Source of the DNA: Protostelium mycophagum
Lineage: Eukaryota > Evosea > Variosea > Protosteliida > Protosteliaceae
Reading direction: 5' to 3'
NCBI GenBank assembly: GCA_002081555.1
Contig: MZNV01000028.1
Coordinates: forward strand, 1-23,042
Length of the DNA: 23,042 nt
The position numbers and the translations under genes are program-made. The first letter of the stretch is position 1, and each line of letters begins with the position of its first letter. Under the pieces are notes generated by a model that made no database searches, was not told the DNA's origin, and was given only the letters and a program-made list of their open reading frames with translations. Below are positions 1 to 10,600 of the stretch, piece by piece.

Positions 1-39
1 AAAGCGGGCTGGCGTTTTGAAAATATCAACTTTTTTTTT

Positions 40-192
40 GAGTCAAGACTTGACTCTTACAATTTTTATTGTCTCAACTTAGACTCAATAATTATGTCTT
101 GTGCCAACTCTGCCATTTGCTGTTGACTCGGTTTTGGACTCGCTTTAAAATTAGAGTCGAGTCGGCTCCAACTCTGTCTCGACTCTGGACTC
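40..192. repeat. Cluster of GAGTC/GACTC words
   Basis: Ten copies of the pentamer GAGTC or its complement GACTC lie between 40 and 192, at 40, 52, 82, 125, 137, 154, 159, 181 and 188 among others. The first two form a perfect inverted repeat: GAGTCAAG at 40-47, one base, then CTTGACTC at 49-56. By chance fewer than one copy is expected in this length. The cluster overlaps the unassigned reverse ORF at 66-305. Its function is unknown; it could be a degenerate satellite. Confidence 0.6.
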
Positions 193-305
193 TGCAGGTC
201 TTTATGATAGACTTTCCACACAAAGTCATGCCACAACAAATCTAATAAGAAACTGTAATTATGATACTTGTGTAACTCCTGTCTTGCAATTATTCTGTTA
301 CGCAT
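66..305 (-). CDS. Unassigned ORF or 3' exon, about 80 residues
   Basis: An open reverse frame ends in TAA near 66 and is preceded by a good acceptor (CATCTCAG, just upstream of 311), so it may be a terminal exon rather than a full gene. The translation is mixed polar and aromatic (for example LLDLLWHDFVWKVYHKDL) with a Gln/Ser-rich tail, and I do not recognise it. It lies downstream of the WLM protease gene on the same strand. It could be an alternative last exon of that gene, since a donor could lie in 310-453, or a separate small gene. The GAGTC repeat cluster inside it makes chance openness possible. Confidence 0.25.
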   Translation of the reverse strand: MRNRIIARQELHKYHNYSFLLDLLWHDFVWKVYHKDLQSPESRQSWSRLDSNFKASPKPSQQQMAELAQDIIIESKLRQ

Positions 306-452
306 TTTCAGCTGAGATGATGATTATTACAAAATAATCTGTTCTCTATCAAAGAATCATTCCCTGTTTTACTTATATTAAGAACAGATACTATACTATA
401 TATTATATTTCAAGTATAACACAACCAGAACTGCTTTGCCATTGGACCATCT

Positions 453-1841
453 TCAGATTTGTGTTCCACAAGATTTCTCTATTGTCTCTTCTTCTGGGGT
501 AATCCTCTTTATTGCTGCTTCTGCTGCCACATCTCTGGTCATTTGATCTACTGGCACACTCCTCCCTCCCAACCTGTGCATCTCAATCATACCCTTCGCA
601 ACATCCTGAGGAATATAATTATATATTATATATATATTAACCTTTGGCCTGAGCTTCTCCCTGTTGCAATCATGACATCTTCTTTATCAAATGCTGGATC
701 AAAAGTATTGTGGCCCTCTCCCCCACCCTCCCCCTCCCCCTCCCCCTGCTCCGCATTATTATTGGATAAATATTGTATACTGACAGTAATGAGGCCTCTT
801 GATTTCGTCCAATCAAGAGCGATGACTTCCTTCTTTAATGTTCTATACAAATTGTAGAATCGGTCATCATGCTCGCTCCAGACCATATGCGCTAGCTCAT
901 GAAGCAGTACATCTTGTTTAATTAACAGAATAATATATATCATGGATACATGTATGTATATGTTATGTGTATATATATATGTATTGTGTATATATATGTG
1001 TATATATTTAAATCTCTGAAATATATATTTTACAATCTATGTGTTATATGAATACCTTTGATCGAGTCATAATGTCGAAACCCATCTTCAAATCGAATTC
1101 GTAAAGATATCTCCTGGCCCTTGTTCACATTGTGTCCCAGTTTTGTGAACTCTGCTGGGTCCATCTCTGTCAAGAGCCCAACCTCCCAATTATATTTCTC
1201 CATCAGCCCCACAACCCCAGGCTCATGAGCCAATCTGTCCAACAGCTTGTACGCCGAGGTCGAATGTGGTAGATTAAGAATCTGCTTCTTTAAGGACTCT
1301 TTGTACATTCATTGAAGGTACCTCTATGCGGCGAAATCCTGTCTGTGCGGGCCTCGAGGTCTTTTTAGGTGTGCGCTTTGCTGAGATGATGAGACCTTAC
1401 TGTCTGTCACATTCTTCTCACCAGGGGGAATTCCAGATCTTACGGGGATACTCTTTATCTGATCGATGTCTTTGGAAGGTGTGCCAATCAGCATGATTTT
1501 TATTTGTCCTGTCGCAGATGAGAAGCTTCAGCAGATGAGAAGATTTTTCAACAACGACCCACCATTTTCTTTTTTGATGACGTCAAAAGTCAGCCCACAC
1601 TCTGACAAAGTCCTTTGTTCGCCTTCTCCTGCCGATTTCTTGGTCAACCATTTGGCCAACAATTTCTGATTTGCTGGGAGGACGCCTTCAAAACTCAGAT
1701 TAGAACAATGGCATGAGGTAAATACGCACCTGTCAAGGAGGCGATGGCTTCCTGGAGAGAGGAGAAGGAGTCTTCTTGTTTTACACCTTCTAGTTCATAT
1801 TTCAATTTGCCAAAGGTTACGGTCACTTTAATGTTTTGCAT
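453..1841 (-). CDS. Ubiquitin-like/WLM domain metalloprotease (Wss1-like family)
   Basis: Seven exons fit in phase: 1841-1726, 1693-1563, 1508-1422, 1380-1322, 1281-1056, 912-642 and 573-453, giving about 336 aa. Residues 1-100 form a ubiquitin-like domain starting MQNIKVTVTFGKLKYELEG and ending near IKIMLIGTP. A basic linker follows, then the WLM zinc-protease domain: LLDRLAHEPGV, LTEMDPAEF, LGHNVNKGQEISLR and the catalytic HELAHMVWSEHD (HExxH plus a downstream His). After an acidic Glu/Gly run the domain closes with RLGGRS and KSCGT. WLM proteins such as yeast Wss1 cleave DNA-protein crosslinks or act on ubiquitin/SUMO conjugates; Ub-like plus WLM proteins are known in plants and fungi. No PUB, UBA or zinc-finger tail is visible. 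The first intron is only 32 nt. The last exon uses the acceptor CACAG, which restores the RLGG motif; an earlier CAG would break the frame. Confidence 0.85.
714..750. repeat. C-rich tract encoding a Glu/Gly run
   Basis: The plus strand is almost pure C/T with five runs of four or five C, so the minus (coding) strand has G-runs spaced by A and T. It encodes an EGEGEGGGEG-type segment in the WLM protease, in the loop after the DWTKSRG motif. The spacing of G-runs is that of a possible G-quadruplex on the coding strand and nascent RNA. Confidence 0.7.
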
Positions 1842-1952
1842 TTCTTATGGTCAGGGATATGTCACATTTGGGAAGAGTCACGTGCAAGTGTGTGTGGTGT
1901 AGTTCAGTATGACTTACTCCACTCAAGGCCGCCAAAACTGAGATTAGAATTG
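1842..1952. promoter_or_regulatory. 111-bp bidirectional promoter with an E-box
   Basis: This gap separates the divergent starts of the WLM protease (ATG at 1841, minus) and the Sfi1-like gene (ATG at 1953, plus), so both must be driven from it or from within the neighbour. A palindromic CACGTG lies at 1879-1884, near the middle. No clear TATA box is seen. Frames stay open on both strands, so the exact starts carry some doubt. Confidence 0.55.
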
Positions 1953-4669
1953 ATGAGCGATCTTGGGTGGATCTTAAAGCTGAAGAGCCAAGTGGAGGAG
2001 AGAGTAGAGAGAGAATTTTATCGTACAACAGCACAACCTACCGCCTCTCTACCTCCTCCACTCGTCTCCTTTACAGAAGATTCCTCTATTTTCGATGTTC
2101 CTGTGACTTCCTCCACTTCTGAGGAAGTTTTGAACAGAGTTCGCATCGATAATGGTCTTCATAATGTCAATCGTTCTTTGGAGAGCGAACAATTGGAGGG
2201 AATGGAGAAGATCTTGAAAGAACGCTTTGCAAATCGTATGACCAAGCTCCATGCACCACAGAAACAGGCAGAGATCACATCACAAACACCCGAAAATAGA
2301 GAGGTGCAACCCTCTACCTTTTCACTTGTTTGTGTAATTGCCTTTAGACAACTCATAAATCAGAACAATTACACAAGGAAGAGGAACAGAGAAGGGCTAT
2401 ATACAAGGAGGGTACATACAAGGAGGGTATATACAAGGAGGGTATATACAAGGAAAGAGAACGTCAATTGCAGGCCAAGCACCAAAATGAGCTGAAGCGA
2501 AGAGAGGAGGAGAGACAGAAGCAGAGGCTTTTAGAGGAGAATAGGCGCGAAGCTGCACAGGAAGCAAATAGAAAGAAGAAGGTGGTACTATTCATATTTA
2601 TGTAGACAGGATGGAAAGACCTTAAGATTCATGATCTCGCAGGAAGAAGAGAGATTCAAGGCGATCAAGAGGAAGAAGGAAGTGGGTGTATATGTTGATA
2701 TATATATATTGATATAAATACATATGTTGATATATGATATATTCTAATATATCATAATAAGTATTTATAATATTTTTATATATGGGAGAAATGACAATAA
2801 GAATAGGAAGAGGAAGCAGAGAGGATGATCAGAGAGAAAGAAAGATTAAGGGTGGGTGGATAAATATTCTTATCATATATAATTATATCATGATAGGAAG
2901 AAGAGAAGCTTAAGAGGAGGGAGAAGATGAGGGAAGATTCAGAGATTGAGAGAAGAATAAGAATATGCGACAAGTATGTGGCCCTAAGGGAATGGAAGGC
3001 TCGCAGGAGGATATTTGATATGTGGAGAGACAGAGTGAAGAGGGCCCATAGTGACCGAGAGGCAAAAGAATACGCGCTACAAGCGTTACGCTACAAACAG
3101 ATGGCAGCCACGGCAGATACGTTTAGGAGGGACAGAACTCTCTCTAAATATTTCATCATTTGGAATTCTCTGACCAAGAGGAAGATGGAGAGAGAAGATG
3201 TCAAGAAACTTCACCAACTCAGAAAAATGAAGATAAATAATCTGGTGCAGAGGGTGCAGAATGTGACAACACAACAGAAAGACGAATCACAAGGACAGGA
3301 TTATATAACCCATATGCCCTATGCCATAAATAACCAAGGAATGGTAATCACTATCTTTAATATAAGATGTAATAAAACATACAGATGATGCCATTATTCA
3401 TGCACCCTATGTACTATATGCAACCACCACATGTCAATATGAATATAAGAGAGAAGAACAATAATATCACAAATAATAATCACGACCCAGAAAGGATCGA
3501 TACACCACGTCCATCAAATGAAAGTGAGTATATATATTGTGAATAATATATATATTGTGAGTATATATATTGTGAGTATTCATATATTGTGAGATGTGCA
3601 ATAAATCACAAATAAAACAATCAGGTGATGTCAAATTTCTGTCAGTACAGAAAAAACTGGATGATAAAGCGAATGAGAGGAGGGAGAGGAGGAAGGAAAT
3701 GAAAGAAAAAACATTAAAGCAGATGGAAGAGATGAAGATCAAACAACAGAAAGAAAGAGAATTGGAGAAGGAGAGACGCAAGAAGGAAGAGAGGGAATTA
3801 TTAAAATTGAGGCACCAGGAGAGACAACATAGAATCAACGCTGCAGAAAAAGTATGATGGTTATATTATAATATTAATATATATTTATTTTGTTTTATAG
3901 AAGAGGATAGAGACAGAAAGATTGATGAAGATAGAAGAAGAAAATATGATCATTGCATCGAATCACAATAAGAGAAAGATAGAATATCACAGGTGTGTCC
4001 TCATATGACCAACTGTTGATACATAATCATATAGTTGGAATATGTGGAAGAGATATATGCAAGATGCCAGGCACAATTCATCCAGAGCGACAGAACATTA
4101 TCATCTAAAGATAAGAAGGGATGCGTTCTCATCATGGGTCTATCACACACAAGAGAGTCTGAAGACAAAGATGAACAATGCGAGGAATTACTACCAAAAG
4201 AGATTGGTGCGAATATCCTTCAACAAAATGATTGAGGTGACCGAATAGCGTTTATTGTCCATTTATATTTCCCAGTTGAAGATGAGGAATACGAGGGATG
4301 TAAATGTAGCTGTGAACCATCATATGAAGAAGATTCACAAAATAATATTTAGGCAATGGAGAGGTTTATATTTACAGCATGTCAATCAGAAGCACGAGAA
4401 GGCTTCAGAACATGCGACAAGGTGTGAATCGGTTTGGATGACGTCATGATTGAATATTTTAGATTCAACAGGAGGTATTATTTCCGTGTCTGGAAGGAGA
4501 ACGCTCGTGAAAATAAAAGGGAGAGGGAGCAAGCAGAAAGAAGACAGGCACTTAGAGGGAAAGTGACATCCTGGATAGAGGAATACAGAAAGACGGTGAG
4601 AATATAGATGTCAACAAACTCTAATGACCACAGCAAGAGGACTCTTCACTCGATGACCAACAATCATAA
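1953..4669 (+). CDS. Sfi1/CCDC191-like centrin-binding coiled-coil protein
   Basis: Twelve exons fit in phase: 1953-2303, 2348-2581, 2643-2681, 2807-2851, 2897-3343, 3385-3523, 3625-3851, 3901-3992, 4035-4236, 4276-4421, 4463-4595 and 4634-4669, for about 696 aa. After an N-terminal region of about 115 residues come long Glu/Lys/Arg/Gln-rich coiled coils. Two blocks carry Sfi1-type units with a central Trp: IFDMWRDRVKRA, YFIIWNSLTKRK, SWNMWKRYMQD, AFSSWVYHTQES, IIFRQWRGLYLQ and YYFRVWKENA. A Met/Pro/Asn-rich linker separates the blocks. Such units bind centrin along a helix at spindle poles, centrosomes or basal bodies; that role is inferred. The last short exon assumes ACG|GTGAGA is a donor (branch CTAATGAC, acceptor CACAG); otherwise the protein stops at 4607. 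Introns are 38-61 nt except two TA-rich ones. Confidence 0.75.
2402..2461 (+). repeat. Four-copy 15-bp in-frame minisatellite
   Basis: Units of TACAAGGAGGGTAYA start at 2402, 2417, 2432 and 2447, the last diverging to TACAAGGAAAGAGAA. Each unit is five codons (Y-K-E-G-I/T), so copy-number change keeps the frame. The repeat lies at the head of the coiled-coil region of the Sfi1-like protein and places a Gly every fifth residue, which should locally break the helix. Confidence 0.9.
3524..3624 (+). repeat. Intron with tandem TA-rich repeats
   Basis: Intron 6 of the Sfi1-like gene is 101 nt and mostly built from repeats of a TGAGTATATATATTGTG-like unit, four or so copies with slight changes. Each unit ends in TTGTGAGTA, so it repeats a donor-like GTGAGTA. 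Splicing could therefore choose among several donors. Confidence 0.65.
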
Positions 4670-4676
4670 AGAGCTT

Positions 4677-7600
4677 TTATTTCTTGGCTCTTTTTGACGG
4701 AGTCTGGGATCTCTTGATCGCGAGTGAGGGTTCTCGTTCTTCATCGCTGCTGTTGTTCTTCCTCTTATTTCGATTCTGGCTGGACGTTTCTTTGAATTCT
4801 GCCTCCACTTCTTTGAATTCTTTCTTGCACTTTAACATCTCATTCTTCGCCTTCATCTTCTTCGCTTCTAATGTTGTAGCTGTGGTCAATCCTTCTTCCT
4901 TGGCCTTCATCCATCAGTATTTACTCAATTTCATACTTGTCACCTGCTTCAATGTATGTAAACTGTTTATGAGGGAATTGAATGCTTGTAAGGATTGATT
5001 ATAAGATATATATTCGGGTGATTCTTGGGCACTGAGTGACCCAAAGGAGAAGGCTGTCAAGAGTAAATATCTGTGAATATGTGATATTGAATGATATGAA
5101 TGATACGAATATTGAATGATAGTACCTTCATTTCTTCCTTTTGGCTTCCTCCCTACAGACACAAATCCTTGAGCATCGATCACTTCGTTCTCCTCTTTGA
5201 TATCAGCATAATCATATAACATGATCATGTTAATCACTCACCTGTACACAGACGATCGTTGGACAATGTACATGTCTGCTGCATAAATATTCTCGATATC
5301 TCTGTCCTTCTTCTAATGTCCTGAATACCATCCCATCTCTACTCTCATTATTATACAGATAAATATATATCCATAAATACAGATAAATACCTGAATAAAC
5401 TCCAGAATAATGTCCTTCGGAGATTCTCATGTTGTGGCTTCAATTGTATTCTGTTCACTGCAAAACCGAGGAAGCCTTCTATCGGGGCGCCTTGTGCAGG
5501 ATGAAGAGGTAATAATGTACCTGGTGGTGTATCATTCACTCCCCTTCCAGGCTTATACCCCAGGACCTTATTATTATCAATCTATTATATGATATATTGT
5601 GATATTATAATAGAATACATTGGTTAGAGAAAGAAAGCTGATAGGTACAGATGAATTCTTGTGCTTCTGATAATAATGTTTGAATCTGAGATATCATCAG
5701 TATATTGCGAATAATATATTGAATTTATATATATTACTCACGCTGCATTATCTTGTAGAATGACAGCTACTAATTTGGGGCCACATAGCTTAGCCAATAA
5801 TATTGCCTCTGTATCATCCTCCACAAATCCTATATCACACACTATCCCTGATCTCATTCAACAAACATAAATATAGTATATCATATTATTATTGTATGAA
5901 AATACCTATTATTCCACTGTCCTTTCCTTTACTCAATAATATCTTCCTCATCTCATCTGCGACTGGATTGTGCGGAACCTGACCTTAATCAATATTCATA
6001 TCAATGATGAATATATAGTCCATATATATATATTATATATATATAATCCATATCATCTCATACCTGCTTCTCTCTCGCATTCTGCGAACCTCTCTGACTG
6101 ATCCATTTTTCCATCTCCAATCTCGTATAATTTATCCATTGCTTGATCTTCTCTTCGTCCTCAATGACAGAGTTAAAGTCACTGGGCCTCTCTGTGAGAT
6201 GTCTACTGGCTATCTCTTCTGCCAAGTGTATGTGCCTTCTACTCTCTTCTTCTATATTCCTTCTCATTCTTATCGTCAAATCCTCCGCTTCTTTCATTTC
6301 TCTCTCGCACTCTCTTATCTTGTTCTGCAGCATTACACACCTAGTTATTCATTCATATATCTACATATATCTACATATATCTATATCTACATATATCATA
6401 TACCCACCTCTGTTGTAATTCCTTTGAATGTTGTTTGTTCGCTTCCTCGTCTTCGTACCAGAAGTTGGCCTCGTACATCCTTATTCCCTCCACTATAAAT
6501 TGTATACTATACTCCCCTCTACTAGCTCTCTCCTTTGTTAATTTTATTTTCTTCAATGTCACACTCCCTCTTCTCATCTATATCCTTATTCAGATATATA
6601 TCATATATATACATATATATCATATATATCATATATATCATATATCATATGTACCTTTATAGATTGGATATCTTCTTCATCTACTTGTATTGACGGTATC
6701 TTTCCATTTGATTCATTAGCATCCACAACTCTCAATCTCAACTGTTTATTGTATCACCACCCTGTAGATGTATACTATATTATTATATATGTATACTATA
6801 TTATATATAATATGCATACCTCATAGTCATCCTTCTCTATATCATTCCCGTATTGATCTACCACATTCACCTTGATATTAGTTCCGATCGTCTGTCCTGA
6901 AGAGACACATGCTGAGTCCCAATTGGACAAGGAGAGACTGTATGCTTGACCAGGTTCTAAATCAATATATTCGAGCTCACTTATATCTCCATACTCCACT
7001 TCTATCTCTCTTCTTCCAGATACACGGCTGTTTATATTTATTATATATGATTGATTATACATGATTGATCATATGTATCATTACCATGGCTCTAATCTGG
7101 ATACAAGGATATTTGTTCCTGATAATCTACCACTGTATATCCTTCCCTCCCATTTACATTTAAATTCATTTGTTTGTATCTGTGTATTATTATATTATAT
7201 TATTAACTTATATTGTTCAACTTACATTTCTAATAATATCACCATTCTGGTTGTAGATTGTGAAGAGTAGATCTGGGATATGATCTTCTGTAGTGATATT
7301 ATTCAATTCATCCTTGTTATTCAATACTATCTTATCAGCTTCATTCTCATCAGGCTTTATCCTCAATATCAGTGTGCATCTATATCAATATATTAGATAT
7401 ATATTGCTATAGATATACTTACGGGTCGAGGCTGACGTTATCAGATGAGACGATGATATTATATTCCCCTGGTGATGCTGCTGCCACACTCTTCATCTTG
7501 AATATCCCATTATTGCATTCGTACTGTTCATACGTCATGATTGCTCTATAAATAGATATCTATAAATAAAACATACTACCTTCTCTTTCTTCTTCTTTTT

Positions 7601-10600
7601 CTGTATGGTTTCTATGGTGATGGGTAGCTCCTCTCTCTCTTCACATTTAAATGAGAGGGATACATTATTTACATTCGGAGTATTGTTCCCGTATAGATCG
7701 GTACATGATATCACTATCTCCATTATCCCCCCCTTATTCACTTCTATAATTCTACTCGATACACCATTAATCATCAGTTTCGTTGCTGATCCTATTCCCT
7801 CCATCAATTTATATACATAAGATATATATATCAGATATATATGTAAGATATAAATAAGCATACCTGGTATCATATTTAGTTTCAGCTGGGCATCCGGAAA
7901 ATAGTTAATAGTGTCCCTCAATGTGATTACACATCCTCCCACTCCAATTATTCTCATCGTCGCATACATAAATGCTCCCTTGTAGAGTTTAAATATATAG
8001 ATATGGATATATAGATATGGATATATATAGATATGGATATACATATTTAGAAGGAATACCTCTCTGGATGAATTCTGATCGACGATAGAGAATTCAGGGA
8101 TCTCTATGGTATTTGGAGCATCGACTGTGATATCGTATCTATCTACATCCTTGTAATCTTTGTGTTCATCGTCCTTATTGTGTATGATGTTATTCCACAT
8201 GTCTGCAAATAACATATCCACTCTCACCACACTTCCACATTTCACTTTATCATCAGACTATTGATGTGTAAATAGATCTATAATTATATAATATAATATG
8301 ATCACCTTGGCTAATTGTAACACTAGATTTTTCACTGGGCCAGGAGTAAAATGAATAATAAATCCAGCCTTATATTCCTATCATCCATCATTATCTATAT
8401 CTATTTTTATAGACTTACACTTCTATTCTGAGGTTTGTAAATGACTGAGCACTTTAATATCTCTGATTTTCTTCTTGCATCGAGGGATGGTAATTGTATA
8501 CTGCATCTACCCTCACTATTCACTTCCATCCTCTCACTCCTCCAACTCACTTCCACAATCCCCCTTATCGGCATCATCTTCTCTTCACAATCTACAACTA
8601 CTCAATACGATATCTCTTCAATATAAATAGGATATCATACCCATCTCTTCGATGTGTAAAACGAACTTTCTCTGAATGTCATCATCACATACGGAAATAC
8701 AAAATTCTGGCTCTGCTCCATTTTGTGTGATCTGTGTAGATGAATGAATATATATATATGTTTATATATATATATGTTGATATATATATGTTTATATATA
8801 TATATGTTTATATATATATATGTATATGTTTATATATATATATGTTGATATATGTATATGTTGATATATATATGATATATATGAATATATTCTTATTTAT
8901 TCGACACCTACCGTCTCAGACTGGATCAAGTTATCTGACAGATCAGACATCTCTAATAAGAGGGTGGTCTTGTTCTTTGTGATGTTGACTGTTTTTTCCC
9001 AAATAAAATTGGACATCTTTTTGTCCACTTCGATAGTAAATACCAATTTACATACTTTGCCTATAGATATAAATGATCCTTATTCTAAATAAATGTGATA
9101 TCAAATATTATAAGTTCACCTTCTTCTTTCTGTTTCATATTAAATTGACCTGACTGTATCAAGACAGTTCCATCTTTCAAAGCACTGGTATATCCCTTCT
9201 CTCTCTTCCTTGCAGAGTAAGAGGATATATTCACCGTCTGCATGATCACAAACACTTCCCCTTCTGTTATCACATTCTCGTACTTATCGCCCAATCTAAA
9301 TCTCATCCTGTATTCATATTATTATAATAACAATATAATGTTAATTAATATGTTACAGAGGGACTCACTCTGGTGCTGGTGTATCATCGATGAATTTCAA
9401 TGGTTGTGAAGAAGACATTGCTCTGCCGATATCATCATCATCCCATAATATCTTGTGTGGTAATCCTGCTATCCTCCTCAGTTCTAAGGGATTACCATCG
9501 AAGCCATCAACATGTACTGTCACCACACATCTCCTCTCCTCTTCATTTTCTTCTATCTTTTTGTCCACAAACTCTGAGATCGTCATGATCTCAACATCAT
9601 GATACGTTCATGATGTCTTTACCGATATTACTGATGATGAGCTTCCCTTCCTCTATTCTGTATGAAGGTTTCGTCAATTCGTATTTGATCCTCTTCTTCC
9701 TCTTATCATCCGTGTATCTATGGCAATGTACCACCACCATCTCGGGCGTCTCCTCTATGTCCACTCGGTTATTGCATTTATCCTCGAATACCACGTGCAT
9801 CTCTATATACACATGAATATTCAGTAGTTGGATAAATATATACCTGGTAGTGCAGAATCTATGTGTGCATGGTATATCGTCTTATCTCCATGATCTTTCC
9901 AATAATCGGATATCCCAACAATATCACCCACTTCCACTCTTATCGTCTTCTCTTCGGATTTCACCTTATCAGAATAAATATAAATATACATAATATAAAT
10001 ATACATAATATAAATATATACCGTGTCCGAATCTCTCTTCCCTTGCCAATCCAATGATAAAGAGAGCACATATGGTCCTGGTGTATCAAATACGGCGATA
10101 TTGGCAAAAGATGCAGTTCCTGTCTTATAGAACGACTGTGCCGTGTTTGTGTATTTCACTTCCCCTTTATATGACACACTCAATGTCAGCTGTGCTTTCG
10201 ATTCTGATAAGAATTTCGAATCTAAAATCCTCAGACTTGTTGATTAAATATATATACTAAATATATATACTAAATATGTATTGACTACCTATGTTCTTCT
10301 CTCCTGATTTGTCTGTAATTGCTGCGGACACCCACTTGAGGGATTCGCCTGCTTTGAGCGATGATGGAGGCAAAGAGACTGAATCGCCTTCGTAGAATTT
10401 GACCATACCGGGTAACTTCTTCCTTAGTTCTTTATCGTGCTTCTCGTATTCTTTGAGGGTGGATTTAGACTTTACTTTTCCCAATATGAAATCGTGTTGT
10501 TCAGCGGTGAGTGATAATGATGGAACTGTGAAGGTCCCGTACCCTTCTGATTTTTTATCTGAAGGTGATCCTTTGTAAAATATCTGTTGTTATCATTATG

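Noticed and set aside
459-857. 132-codon forward ORF
   Set aside because: It lies opposite the WLM protease exons and introns, is Cys/Pro/Ser-rich without a domain, and its Pro/Ser run is just the complement of the Glu/Gly tract.
7535-8245. 236-codon reverse ORF as a separate gene
   Set aside because: It joins several exons of the SMCHD1-like gene through unspliced TA-rich introns that happen to stay open (IYIYPYLYIHIYIF-type sequence). Splice sites and phase explain it better as part of that gene.
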